Shown here: piece after piece, positions 46,372 through 58,060 of the stretch
Numbering within the stretch: the first letter of the stretch is position 1
Layout of the letters: every line of letters begins with the position of its first letter
Source: Salvator merianae
Taxonomy: Eukaryota; Chordata; Lepidosauria; Squamata; Teiidae
DNA length: 64,000 bases
NCBI GenBank assembly: GCA_003586115.2
Contig: QVOM02000034.1
Span: forward strand, 109,779,610-109,843,609
Reading direction: 5' to 3'
Position numbers and translations under genes: made by a program
The notes under the pieces: model-generated
Told to the model about the DNA's origin: nothing
Database searches by the model: none
What the model saw: only the letters and a program-made list of their open reading frames with translations

Positions 46372-46580
46372 AGCAGTGTGATGTAGTGGTGAGAGGGGCA
46401 CATTAGAAACTAGGAGCCCCGGGGTTAGAAAGCTTTCTGGACGACCAGTCATTGCTTGTCAGCCTAATTTAAGCCATGGAAGTATCGTGAGGACAAAATG
46501 GAGATGAAGAGAATGATGTGTACTGCCTTCTGCTCTTTGGAGGAAAGGTGGAATGTAAATGCCACAGAAAATTAATAAGG
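46372..46580 (+). mobile_element. tRNA-derived SINE of the 'GTAGTGGT' class
   Basis: The head AGCAGTGTGATGTAGTGGT is followed by GGGGTTAGAAAGC, GAGGACAAAATGGAGATGA and GAAAGGTGGAATGTAAATGC. This is the order of the common squamate tRNA SINE, more diverged than 42723-42981. Confidence 0.6.
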
Positions 46581-46800
46581 ACCACATGGAAGTTCTGTCA
46601 GCAATGCCCAATGTTAGCAATGGCGTGAAAGGAATAGACACATGGACCTCCTTCATCCAAGGTGGAGACCTGGGCTAATCAGAAAACCAGAGAGGTTGGG
46701 CATGTGCCAAGGGGAATGGAAGGTCCAACATGATCCGTGGGAGATTTCCGAAAAAACAACTACTAAACGGCCTGCCTGCCTGCCTATCTAACTATCGTCT

Positions 46801-46805
46801 GTCTG

Positions 46806-46844
<39 letters not shown>

Positions 46845-46845
46845 G
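46801..46845. repeat. TATC tetranucleotide microsatellite
   Basis: About nine uninterrupted CTAT/TATC units, flanked by imperfect CTGT and GTCT variants on both sides. Confidence 0.9.
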
Positions 46846-48344
46846 TCATCTATCTGCCCGCTTGTCTGTCTATTCTAATGAGAAAATGGACCTTGTACTG
46901 CAAGTGGGGGAAAGAGGATTAGAAAGTATTCTCCATGAGCTGTGCCCAGGATTGGATAATGCCAACATCCAATCTGCATCTGAGTACCATAACTTTTTCA
47001 AGGATGCTACTGAAGGTACCATTTGGAGGATGTTCAGAACCATTTTAAAAAATCTAAGAATAGATACACTTTATATGCAGCTGTATCTTGGAAGCAAAGT
47101 GGGCCTAGACCTGAAATAATTGTGTACTAAACTCTTAAACTCTATGAGTCCGCTGCACAGATAATCCCAGAAACGTAAGACCACAATGTCTTTTCAGGAA
47201 CACTTAAAGCCTTCCCCGACCACTGCAAAGTGCTAACTGTCTGCACTGGGACCGCTAGGATGCCCCCTCCTCTCTAAATGTAGCAGTTCAGGGCTTTCCA
47301 GCCAACCCTGCGGTTGCCATGGTTTCTTGCTCCAGGTTTTACAGACCCGACAAGCATGGAATGGTCTGCGTGGCAGAGAGCTGCTGCTTCTCTTGCCAAG
47401 GAGCTAGATGAGTTACTCCTATTGTGTTAATCATCTTCAAATTTCTTTTCTGGTCATGGCATGATTGCTGCCAGCATGGACGCTGGCAATTGCTTCCCTT
47501 CCCGGCTGCTCCAACTGAGCTGAAATTCTGTTGTTGGCTTGTCGTGCCTGCATATAAATATGTTAGCGTCTCTCTCCTCTCCCTTGTGCTTTCCTTGAAA
47601 GGGTGGGCAGCAACAGTGAACCACTTGGCAAAAAGAACCATTTTGCATCCAGAGTATTCTCTCCTCATGTGCTCCAGTTCTTTGTTGGAGCTTGCTTAAA
47701 AATCTTCTCCTTCTGCCATCAGGAGAAGGTACCCGGTCAGCAGCTGGTAATTTTCATACTGAATCAGTGAACACGAGAAATGGCTCTCATCTTATTTTTC
47801 CTCTAATTTGCATTGGAGCAGCAACCCGTGATACATGCCCAGCAATATGCCCAGACTGGAGTCCACAGTTTGCTTTGCTGCTGGGCAAGTTACACAGGGA
47901 ACCAAACAGTTTCAGACATGGACATAAGACAAGCCAGGAACCACACAGTAGCAGGGACGAAGTGTGAACTACCTCCAGACTCCCAGTATACTAGACACAA
48001 TGAAGCTAACCAAGATTAATGAGATGCCTGCCTATTGGTTTATCTCACAAAATGCTTCAAAAAGTGGAGAGTTTGGTTTATGCCTAAAGCATCATGACTG
48101 TTTGGGACACTGCAGCACAATTCAGTTAACATACTGAGAAAGTAAGAGGGGCTGAAATTTTTATTTACTTAAGCCATTCAACTCATTAAAAGCTGTTTCA
48201 CATTAATGTTTTTTAATTCACTGCCATATAACGTCCGTGCAGTATACTGTATAGGTATTATGGTTTTGATTTGATTGGCCTTTTGTATTTCTGAGGTACC
48301 AAGGTTTTGGCGAGATTTCGGTTTTGTAATTTTTGTAAGCTGTT

Positions 48345-48560
48345 ATGAACTCCTTTGGTTATTAGGGTAGTAGACTTTGGTTAGAAGGGTATTTGATGTC
48401 CTTGCTTAGTAGGGATAGTAGTAACTCCTCTGATTAGTACAGTATTTGATGCCTTTGGTTAGTACAGTTAGTAGTAACTCCTTTCATTAGTAGGCTTAGT
48501 AGTAACTCCTGGTTAGCACAGTGTTTGAAGCTTTTGATTAGTAGGGTATTTGATGCCTAA
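48345..48560. repeat. Degenerate minisatellite (TTAGTAGGG-type)
   Basis: A T/G-rich array of variable units built from GGTTAGTAGGGTATTTGATG, CCTTTGGTTAGTACAG and TTAGTAGTAACTCC. AACTCC recurs at least four times and GTATTTGATG at least three. Unit length varies (about 25-55 bases), so this is an old higher-order tandem repeat. Confidence 0.65.
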
Positions 48561-49064
48561 ATAAGGCAGGCAGCTGATTGGTTATAGTCCTGTTTTCAAA
48601 TAAACCTTAACAACTTTACACACTGTCTTATGGCCCATTAGAAGATATAACAAAAGGATTTTGCAGGTTTCCCTGCAGGTAGAGTAAGATTTGCAGAGCA
48701 TGTTGGGGTGGGGAAGCTCTTTGTTGCAGTCAGAGAAGAACTGATTTGGAAGACCCCTTAACCCATTTCCTTTTTTAGGATCTAGGATTATTTTAGTCCA
48801 AATACTTACAAATGCATGTAAAGATACACAAGTAGCATCTTAGAAAATGTGTCCTTTCATCCATCTTTCTTCTTGAAAGAGGCTTACTGGGACAGTAGTG
48901 TGCATAACCTAAGAACCCTGAATGCAAATGACAATGAATACTGTTTCCAGTCTACAAAATCTTGGATTCTGTTCATGGTTGGATTCACCCTCATGAGAAT
49001 ATGGTGTTCCACGGTTCTGGTGATAGTGTGTCTCAGTTCCCTTCCGTTTGCTTTCCCTTTTCAG

Positions 49065-49236
49065 ACACAATACAATGGCAATTGGAATAGCAGTGGATAT
49101 CCTTGGTTGCACTGGAAACTTAGAAGAGCGGGTTGCCACCCTGAACAAGATCATCCAGGTTGCTGTGGAACTCAAAGATTCTGTGGGGGATCTGTATGCA
49201 TTCTCAGCTGTAATGAAAGCCCTGGAGATGCCTCAG
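49065..49236 (+). CDS. BCAR3: BCAR3 exon, Cdc25-like domain
   Basis: 172 nt, phase 2 in and phase 0 out; donor CTCAG|GTGAGT. It encodes HNTMAIGIAVDILGCTGNLE and then a helix with KIIQVAVELKDS, ending FSAVMKALEMPQ. IAVDILGCTG and the LYAFSA.MKALEMPQ helix are strongly conserved core elements. Confidence 0.96.
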
Positions 49237-50760
49237 GTGAGTGACATTCTCTAAACAATATAGCATAGCAGATTTCTAAAAGGGCTCAACAGAATATGAC
49301 CAGTTATGAATGGTACCTCTTGGGAGTGTTGGCACAGATGGTACTGGAGAGGTATTAGGATAGGTAGAGCAAATGGTGGGCGAGATGGGGTTAAGACTGA
49401 AATTGAGTGCAAACTCACAGGAAAAGTGATCCCACTGAACACAGCAGATTCCATACATTTTAAAGTATGAAGGAGAAAAGGATAGTGGACTCGAATTCTG
49501 AGTTATTGTGGTAGAGTGCTGCCTTAGTGACCCAGCCGTACTTGCAGGCAACAAACACACCAACTTGAGACCCTTTATAATGTTCTATGGCATCTCAAAG
49601 GTGGGTTACTGCATACTTCTGTTAAGGATGTAGTTATGGAACCAATGGCCTTTGAATATTAACTGCCATCACCTTTACCCATTGACCATGCTGAACAAAA
49701 TATTTCTTTAGCCTCTTTTTGCAAATTTGCAGCCTGCCAGAGACTTGTAGTTCCACATATGTTTGTAGTTAATGGGTAAGATGCACAGGCATTCTTTGCT
49801 GAGACAAAACATTTCCTTGGGCTAGAATGATAAAAAAAAAAGATGGCAATTTTGTTTTGTACTAAGCCTAATTATGATTAGCCTTCCATTTTCACCTCTG
49901 TAAATACCTTGCCTGTTAGGAATTTACTTTAGCATTACATATGCTGCTAAAGGTGCTTATGCTGGGGGATTTGGGGTTCAGCAAACTTCCTTATTCATCC
50001 CATTGAATTAGTATTTGGAATGGAATGTAGATTTGCAGTGTAGCCTGCAGCTCTGTGAACCTTTTTGGCCATGACACTTTACAATGTTTTTGCAGGAAGT
50101 CACTGCAGGCAGCCTCCTCTGTAACTGTGCAGAATATTTTTTAAAAAAATGACTGCCCTCAGAACATTCAGGCGGGTGGCCATCTTTTCAGATATGCAGA
50201 TATCCAGGAAGTGAGACGCAGACACTTCCTGCAAGGGGGGGGTGTCTTAATTTTCTGCTTGGCTTTCTTAGGATTTTCCCAGAATAATTAAACTATGGAA
50301 TTTTCACTGGAATAAAGGTAAAAATCTCCCTTTGCAGAAATATGATAGAATGGGCCAGAACAGATTCATCTAGTTGTCTGGGTGCTTATTCAAGCTGCCT
50401 ATGTGCTGTGCTCCAAGTCAGCAGTTGTGCTCCAATCCTTCCTTGTCAACAGCTGGCTAAAGCCATCTGTGCGGAGAACCCTGCTAACACAGATCTTCTC
50501 TAGCCTGCCATTTTTGGGCAGGCTTAGAGTGCTGTGCCATAAAGTCATGCCTGCCCTTTTTGAGGGTCTGTGCTGTACAACTCAAGACAGCAGGAGAATA
50601 TATTCAGACCGAAGTAGTGCCCACATCCTGTAAACAGATTTTGTTCTCCTGTGAAGGATACGTACTGTGAATTTTATGGAAATCCTTTGGGGTACATGTC
50701 CAGCGAGGCAGTTGTGAGGTTGTGGTATTGCTAAACAGTTTCTCTCTTCTTTCATTCCAG
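49237..50760 (+). other. BCAR3: BCAR3 intron
   Basis: 1.5 kb. I see no recognisable repeat family and no exon; sequence appears unique. The acceptor is TTCTTTCATTCCAG, ending at 50760. Confidence 0.85.
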
Positions 50761-50872
50761 GTCACAAGGTTGGAGCAGACGTGGACCACTTTAAGACACT
50801 GCTACACCCAAACAGCCATTACGTATGAGAAGCAACTGAAACCATTTAGCAAAGCTCTCCATGAAGGAAAAG
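50761..50872 (+). CDS. BCAR3: BCAR3 exon, Cdc25-like domain
   Basis: 112 nt, phase 0 in and phase 1 out; donor AAAAG|GTAGAT. It encodes VTRLEQTWTTLRHCYTQTAI, TYEKQLKPFSKALHEGK and the first base of a Glu codon. The YEKQLKPFSK motif is characteristic of NSP-family proteins. Confidence 0.95.
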
Positions 50873-51685
50873 GTAGATAGATGTACATTTGCACAGTGTT
50901 GTGTCACAATTATCAGAATCATTTAAAGCAGTCTAATCATGTTCTGATGTTACCGCATTAATGGGTGAGTGTAGAAGTCAGGCGGTATCAGTAAGAGTAA
51001 TGAGAAAAATCCATTAAATGTAACCGCAACCTCTGTGTTCATGGTTCAAACTTGCTGCGTGAGGTTACAGAAGGGAGGGATATTTTCTCTTTGTCATCAT
51101 GGAATGATGTAGAAGATATGAATAATATAGTCACTCCTCCATACATTACAAAAATAACAAATTTGTTCCTTAGGATCAGGAATTATTCCCATTGACAATT
51201 CAGATTTTCCAGTGAGGGCTCTGCTGATAGTCCTCTGAGATTTGAGGTGTGCTGGCACGCGAGGGCCTTCTTAGGGATGGCCTCCAGGTCTTAGAGTGAC
51301 CTGCTGACTGACATGTATCATTACACATTTTAGTCCCCATTTAAGAAGATCTGGTCAATAAGAAGTCTCTCCACTGTCTTCTTCTGCTGCATTTTCAGAT
51401 CTGATTTTTTCTTTTTGTGATTTTAATTGATTTTTTGTTTTAAAAAATCATTAGATTTTTATATTTCTGATTTAATTGGCTTTATGTTGCTATTTGTCCT
51501 GGATCATTCAGTGAAAGACAAGTTACAAAGCCAGTTAGACAGACTACAAGTGAAGCAGAATCTTTCCATCTATCTATTTCCTAACAGGTTATAGTATATT
51601 AGTATTATGTGATAAGCAACAAAAACCTTCTTGTTACTAGTTAGTAAGGATGTAAAAAGTATTTGTATCTCTTTTTCCCCCTCAG
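50873..51685 (+). other. BCAR3: BCAR3 intron
   Basis: 813 bp with no recognised repeat. The acceptor is TCTTTTTCCCCCTCAG, ending at 51685. Confidence 0.85.
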
Positions 51686-51898
51686 AAACGACTTGTATTC
51701 CACAAAATGTCATCACTGTGCCCCTGCTGATGCCTCTGGTTACGCTGCTGGAACGCCAAGCTGTTGTGTTTGATGGCATGGATGTCTGGGAGAACACCGA
51801 CCAAAGCTGTGAAATAATGCTGAAACACTTAGCAACCGCTCGCTTGATCGCACAAAACGCTGACCTGTACAGCACAAATGCTGAAAGGATTCTAACAG
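51686..51898 (+). CDS. BCAR3: BCAR3 exon, Cas-binding region
   Basis: 213 nt, phase 1 in and phase 1 out; donor ACAG|GTAAGC. It encodes ETTCIPQNVITVPLLMPLVT, LLERQAVVFDGMDVWENTDQ and SCEIMLKHLATARLIAQNAD. PLLMPLVTL.ERQAV and the HLATAR helix are conserved. In the known BCAR3-p130Cas structure this C-terminal half forms the Cas interface. Confidence 0.96.
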
Positions 51899-52448
51899 GT
51901 AAGCAGGACTGCAGGGCATTAGGTCCTTGCATATTCTTAGCTGAAGGGTGCGCATGTCGGGGGAAAGCCGTGGGGTAGAGTTCCCATTCAGTGCGATGAA
52001 AATAACCTTGACAAGCAGGGAGATTTCCAGCTTCACTTTTATGCCCTGCTTTGGATACAGTGGAAATGCATCAAGGGCTTCATCTTTTTCATTTTAGAAA
52101 TGCCTGTCATTATCATCCTCAAAGTATGATGTTCAATAAAGAGGGGAGGATTACAATTCAATTTAGTACACCCCTTGCTGCAGACACTGACCTGTGGCAG
52201 CAATTTCAGGTCATACTGAACACAAATTTGAAAGACAACCAGCAAGAAACAGACTGGGATAAAACATTACCTTGGCTTTTTGATGTATTTTTCGAGATAC
52301 TCTGTATAGGCAAACTGTTTCTGAGCTGGTGTTTAATCAGCAAGTACTAAGTCACACTGTTGTACTAAGTCATACACAGATGTTGGTTGTAAAAACAAAA
52401 AAACCCTATCCTATCCTTACATGTATTATTTCCAACTTTGCTTGTCAG
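51899..52448 (+). other. BCAR3: BCAR3 last intron
   Basis: 550 bp. Nothing specific apart from unique-looking sequence. The acceptor is TTTGCTTGTCAG, ending at 52448. Confidence 0.85.
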
Positions 52449-52636
52449 GTTTTCAGCCCGATGAAGAAATGAATGAGATCTTCAAAACTGAATTTCAAAT
52501 GAGACTGCTCTGGGGCAGCAAAGGAGCGCAGGTTAACCAAAGTGAAAGATACGAGAAATTCAACCAGATATTAACGGCACTTTCTCGAAAGCTAGAACCC
52601 CCTCTAGCAAAGCAGCCTGAGAAGGGAAATATCTGA
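52449..52636 (+). CDS. BCAR3: BCAR3 last coding exon
   Basis: Phase 1 in (the Gly codon is completed), 61 further codons, then TGA at 52634-52636. It encodes FQPDEEMNEIFKTEFQMRLL, WGSKGAQVNQSERYEKFNQI and LTALSRKLEPPLAKQPEKGN plus a final Ile. The extreme C-terminus differs slightly from the mammalian ending as remembered, whereas everything up to KLEPP is near-identical. Confidence 0.96.
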
Positions 52637-54230
52637 CGGACACTGAACAGCAGTTATCTCAGTGTAATTACTTAATTTAAGAAGAAGCGCGTTGTAAAAT
52701 AAGGCTGAAACAAATGCCTGCCCAATTGCTACTGTTTTCTGCCCCTTCATGGGCAGGGAAAGGGAATGATTTCTTAGAAAAACATAGTTTGGGTGCCTCT
52801 TCACATTCCCAGTTTTGCTGCTAATATACAATACGTTAAAAAGAAAAGAAAAAACATCCTCTGGGTGTCCTTCCTGGGAGTGCCTATTCCCAACGATCAA
52901 GGACTTCTTGGTGAATGTGATGAAATCACATACATCCATTGGAAGACAACGGCGACATCCCTATACCATAACTGCTTTCCTTTTCAATGGGCGAATACTT
53001 TGATCTCCTTTTCAAAGCAGCCCCTAAAAACAATAACAACGGAACAGAAGCAGTAATGGTACTTACCGTTTTGGCAATGCCTTGATGTAAAAGCATGCCA
53101 TCTAAAATCTGAAAGCTGCAATGTGCATTTGTTGAATGACTACTGATTTATAAAGGAATCATTATTTATTGTTGAAGTTACCTTTAACGATCTCTTGATC
53201 AGTGAAGACACTGGCTTACACAAAATATGGCAGACAGTGGTTTTACTGAATTATTTTTAGTCTCGTATCAGATACTATGAACTGTAATGTATATACGAGT
53301 AACGGTTAAGGGAATAGCTTTACAGATGGTATCAGTTGTATGATATCCCTTAAATGGATATGTAAAAGTGTACATGCACTTATGAATTAAGCCTAACTTT
53401 GTGAATTATTATTTCTTTGGCAGAATAAGAAGGTCTAATCACAGTTAATCATCTTCTCTGAGCTTTCCCGTCCTTGATTTACCCTGTATCCATTAATTAG
53501 GACCTTCATTCACACTGTTGGCTAGAGAACATCTTCATTTTCTATTTTTTTCCCCTTCCCTCTTGCTCAGCTATTAAGTTCCTACTGCTTATTCCTACGC
53601 CATCCATCCCTTTCTGTGTCTCCCACCCTTGTCTAGCTACTGAAACATGTGTTTAACAGTCAAACAATTTAATATTCCTCTTCAGCTCCCCCGATGGTTT
53701 CCTGAGTCATATGCAATCAATACGGAGGGTAATGGCTAAAAAACGATGTCTACTTAAATTAAACTAGGGACCCAGAGATGCCATTGACATGGCAGACTCT
53801 GATCCAGTTGTTATCTCAAGCAAGAGAAGGTAGATAGATCTTAGACCTTAATTAATATTTTGTTTTCTTTTAAAAAGACTAGTGGGGTCAGACTTCAGAA
53901 GGGCCTGCATTCAGTGCAAGTTTCTCTGCGCTAACATAAAATGGATTAAACCACCCCTCAGCTGCTATCTACACTGGGGGTGCTGCTATGGAAACCGCAG
54001 ATGGTTTGTTGAAAATTACAGTATTAATACTGGTCTTCAAGCTCAAAATCCCATTCCCTAGAGATAGAGAGCTGCTGTCCTGAGGAGTTAATTTTCTCTA
54101 TCTGAATCAAAACCCTGGAGAAATTGCAACCCTGTTTGCAGTCTTGTTTCCTCAAAAAAGATTTTGGAAAAGCATCTTACTACCCTTTCATGTATGTTTC
54201 CTGGAATAAACACATTTCTTTGCCAGTGTG
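52637..54230 (+). other. BCAR3: BCAR3 3' UTR (predicted extent)
   Basis: AT-rich, without recognised repeats, running from the stop to the first AATAAA (54205-54210) with T/G-rich sequence after it (GTGTGGATATTTGTT). The extent is inferred from that signal. A second AATAAA at 55239-55244 could extend it. Confidence 0.5.
54205..54210 (+). terminator. BCAR3: Candidate BCAR3 polyadenylation signal
   Basis: AATAAA within CTGGAATAAACACA, followed about 25-40 bases later by GTGTGGATATTTG, a reasonable downstream GU-rich element. Confidence 0.5.
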
Positions 54231-57200
54231 GATATTTGTTCTTCTACTGAAAGACCTAAGGACCAAAGAATGGGGAAATCAGCTAGTGGTGTATGAAGAC
54301 TAAAGGAGAAAACTGCTTTTTTTTCCTCAGCTGGGGGGGGGGGAGGGCAGAACCTTGCCTCCACACCCTCCTTCAGGGCAATGATGTCACTGTATAGCAG
54401 TGCCTGCTTTGGGCCTCCAGGGTCTCTCTTTCATCCCATGCAACATTGCGAAAGAGGATTAATGGTCTTCAGAGTGTGCTGGGGTTGGGGACCCCCTGAA
54501 ACCAAAAAACACATGTTTCTGTGCGATGATGTCATGGTACAACAAGGCATGGCCTCAACCCCTTGGGCCTAGAGAAAAACCAGGGGGGGACTGCTGAAAT
54601 AACAGCCGCGAGCTCAGGTAAGGGCAGCACCTAGCTCCTATAGGGCACTTGCAGGCACGTTGGCATGTTTATGCACCATGGCCCACATCACGCTGTGGCA
54701 GGACAGATACGCAGAAGGAAGCTCTGAGCCTGGAGGTTGAAGCAGCAAAGGGAAAAACACAAGTTACTTTTCGATCCTAAAATGGCATTTGCAGAATGGC
54801 ATAACCCTTCTCTTTAAAACTGTTAACGAGCATTAATAAGCTCTCTGTGTAATGACACCCACGCGACTGTGCTTCCCCAGTGCTGTCTTGCTAAAGGTGC
54901 GTGCAAAGGTGTGCCTGTATTTTCACAGCATCTAATTTCTTTTGCTTGAGAGCTGCCATAAAGAACAACCTCGGTGTTCGATGTGATGATGTAATTTTCA
55001 GAAGCACCAGACCCTGATGTGGGATAGTGTGCCTTCAGCCACCGTTTTCAAAGTTACCATTAGAAGGCAAAATACATTATCCACTAGAGTATACCCACTA
55101 GGCAGGGCTGTTGTGAGCATGACTTGGATTTCCTGATTTAGGTTCCAAGAACTCTGGTAAGGCTTCCAGGGGATGCACCTAGTGGCAGGAGAAGAGAGGA
55201 CAGTTTCCTCACAAATCATCTATTGTACATTAGTCTGAAATAAAGTCACTAAAAATGACCCAATCATTTCTTGAGTTCTCTCTCCCTTTCCCTCTCTCTC
55301 TCCCTCCTTTCCATGTATAACCAAAGGTCTCAGGGCGGGTCACAATGTGATGAAAGCACTGGCTGAGAACAGACGCACATTTTATTGGCCTTGCCTGTGA
55401 CATTAGGTGCGGGCAAGGTCCATGTTCACAAAGAGCTGTAAGCCTTATGAACCAGCCCTACCCTTTCCTAAATGAAACAGCTAGCAAACTTAGGCTTAGA
55501 GGCAAGGGAGCTAAGAAAGACACTTACCTGTGCTTGCCTCTCTGTCTTGAATGCCCTTCCCAGCCTTATTTCAGACGGGGAGGGGGGGCAGGGGGGGCAC
55601 GTGGCACTGCACTGAGCTGTGTGACATCATGCATCAATGTCTAGGCGACTGCAGTATCCTTAACTCTTGCCACACTGATGGGGAAAGTGCAGTAGCCCCA
55701 AAATCACGTCACAGTGGGCAGTGACATCCTGCAGAGCAACACAGTGCAGCGTGGAGTTGCCCCTTCCCGGTTTCAGAAGAAGTAAGAGAGGCATCTAATA
55801 ACCTCTAGCACTGAGTTTGCTAAGCGTTCCAGACAGCAAGCCCAGCTCTCATTTATGAAAGGTGTGGCTGGTTTGTAAGACTGACGAGCCTTGTGAACAT
55901 AAACCTGGTAGACATTAAAGGAAACATTAAACAACAATTGCACCTTCTATTAATGCTAACAAGTAAGCAGATACTTCCGCTTGGTACAGCTTTCTAGTCC
56001 CAGCCCAAAAGGTCATTCAACAATGACTTAAAAGAATCTGTCAATTACCAGAAAAAAGAGATAACAGTGTTTTTCCTGCTCCTCTAGAAGTCATATTGGT
56101 AAGCTTGACCCAAATCTAAAGAGACACAATGACAAGATACTTGTATGCAAAATGCCATTTCATGTTTTCCACGCCTTTTGAAAGACCCACATGCCTCTTG
56201 TATGGGGGCTGTTTTTGCTAGCTGTTTCACATCCCTTAAGTTCTACCATGGCCAACTGAAGAATAAAAATCTCGTACTTAGTAAAATGGAAAATGTTTCC
56301 TTTCTGGCTGCCTTTCACATTTAGACAAAAGCCTGGGTCTTGCAAATTGCGAGGAGAATTTATTTTTTATGTTCTAATTAAAGCAACAACAACAACAAAA
56401 ACCTGTTTAACTCCTGATGGTATTTCCATTGGGGAAAAACAGAACCTACAATCAGATAACAAAGGGCCTTTTTGACTTTTCACCTTAGAATGGGATAATT
56501 ATCCCATTCTAAAGTGGAACAGACCCCACGGTGTGGCGACCATCTGCACTGTGAGGGCAGGAACAGCCTGGAAATGGGCTTCCAGCACTTGCAGTGCAAA
56601 TGCTGGCAGCCCACCATGACAGTGGCTGCAGAAGGGTCTGACCACTGTCATGGCAACTGGGGACGTGGCATGTGACTGCACAGCTATAGCTGCACCATGG
56701 TCTGCAGCATTCGCACCCAGAAGTAGGTGTGAACGCTGCATACCAGGAGCAGTCCAGCTGCTCCTGGTACAGCTGTGGATGTTTTAGTTGCCAACAGCTA
56801 GTAGCACTTGGGAGTGTCTGCAGACACTCCCGATCTCCAGGGCCTCCACAAAATGCAGATGCACTGTGCTAGTGAGTATCTGGATGTTCAGTAGCACTAA
56901 AGTATGAACAGGCCTAAAATGTCTTTTCTGACTTGGAAGCCAACAAAGGAGGTTGCTTCTAGAAAAAGACATTTCAGTCCTACCGTGCCACATCAGGGCT
57001 TTTACAAATGTTTCTTCTGCTGCTTTGTCTCACCTAAGGAAGCTCCACTGATAGGGAAAGGAACCCAGTACTACATCTTTCAAGAACGTTTAGTAGCATG
57101 GAAAACTTGTGTTGTTACGGTTTCACAAATGGAATGGAGCACACAGAAGCCATAATGAAGAACTTTAATATATGGCATCTCCCTACCTTTTTTATCTCTC

Positions 57201-57514
57201 TCAGGTCTTAAAGGCATTCTGTATGCCCACCTCTGTGTACCAGATTTAACAAATGCCGTTTGTTGCAAGATCACTTACCCCAGCCTACTTAAGGTTGTTA
57301 AGTGTTCTTTGCCTCCCACTTCATTCCAGCTAATTTACCAAGAATATGAAGGAGTAAAGGATATATAATAAGAAGCAAGGAAAATAATGGTGAAAGCAAA
57401 TCGTTCAAATAACTGGAGTGTAGACCTGGCACCACTAATTAAATCTGCATTGGGCTATTAACAGTGAGGCTATGTGCACCTTTCCGTCAAATGTTGCTTC
57501 CATACCTAATCCCA
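54231..57514. other. Convergent intergenic region BCAR3/FNBP1L
   Basis: No gene recognised. It holds G/C homopolymer runs (54330-54350, 55578-55600), a second AATAAA on the plus strand (55239-55244) and a 455-bp hAT-like element (56463-56917). The true mRNA ends may lie inside this interval. Confidence 0.5.
56463..56917. mobile_element. hAT-like non-autonomous element, copy 3
   Basis: The left end AGGGCCTTTTTGACTTTTCA and right end AAAGTATGAACAGGCCT are inverted repeats of the 7278-7653 family. A perfect 28-base palindrome sits just inside the left end (56485-56512, centre GGGATAATTATCCC), the mirror position of the palindrome at 7604-7629. The orientation is therefore opposite to copy 1. 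Interior CAGCTGCTCCTGGTACAGC-like words are also shared. Confidence 0.65.
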
Positions 57515-57520
57515 TTTATT
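57515..57520 (-). terminator. FNBP1L: Candidate distal FNBP1L polyadenylation signal
   Basis: TTTATT on the plus strand, AATAAA on the mRNA strand (context AAGAATAAATGGG). It is chosen because transposon-rich sequence resumes beyond it. The alternative at 59957-59962 is equally good as a hexamer. Confidence 0.3.
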
Positions 57521-58028
57521 CTTTTGCCTGCAACAGAAGACAACAAGGAAAGTATCAGAACCATGAAAAGGCTGTTTTTAATTCCATGAAAATAGTCTCA
57601 AGAGAACCACTATTTTTTAACAAAGCATTTAAACATTTAAAAATCAACACGTGCACAGAAGATTAAAAATTACTGGAAAGTTGTAAGACTCAGACAATTC
57701 ATTGCAGAATAATGCTTTGTGTAACTGTGCAAGTACAAAGATTTTTTTCCCCTCCCCTTAATATTTAGTAACCCTCAAAGGTTGCATTATACCACAGAAA
57801 GAAAATATTCTCCTGAGGAAACCAAACCTGTTCTTAGAAAAACAGTAGGATGAAAGAACTGTTAGTCCTTTACTAGATGTGTTTACATGAGGTGTTCTGA
57901 CTACAGGCCTATGAGGTTTGTTAGGCAAAATCCTGAAGGCTCTTGGCTGAAAGTCATACTGAGAACATTTTCTCATTATATTTAACTTTCAAATACTAAT
58001 TTAAAAAAACCCACTAGGTTGTTCTTAA

Positions 58029-58060
58029 AATATATATATAGATATATATATATATATATA
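58029..58060. repeat. TA dinucleotide repeat
   Basis: TA alternation interrupted once by GA, inside the predicted FNBP1L 3' UTR. Confidence 0.9.

Larger units (their letters stand above)
44804..49064 (+). other. BCAR3: BCAR3 intron
   Basis: It contains three SINE-like copies (45507-45660, 46032-46209, 46372-46580), a TATC microsatellite (46801-46845) and a degenerate minisatellite (48345-48560). The acceptor is CTTTCCCTTTTCAG, ending at 49064. Confidence 0.85.
3872..54230 (+). other. BCAR3: BCAR3 gene, exons within the window
   Basis: BCAR3 (NSP2/AND-34) is a cytoplasmic adaptor. Its SH2 domain binds phosphotyrosine proteins and its C-terminal Cdc25-like domain is catalytically closed and binds the focal-adhesion scaffold p130Cas/BCAR1, promoting Src, Rac and Rap signalling. 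Joining the ten exons gives 744 codons' worth of residues in one uninterrupted frame, every junction in phase, ending at TGA 52634-52636. Approximate layout: divergent N-terminus 1-75, SH2 79-190 (FLIRDS arginine near residue 101), Pro/Ser-rich linker 190-440, Cdc25-like domain 440-735. From memory the human long form is about 825 residues, so roughly 80 N-terminal residues lie left of the window. No frameshift or premature stop was seen. Confidence 0.95.

Noticed and set aside
46801..46845. CRISPR-like array suggested by regular repeats
   Set aside because: It is a simple tetranucleotide microsatellite without spacers, in a vertebrate genome.
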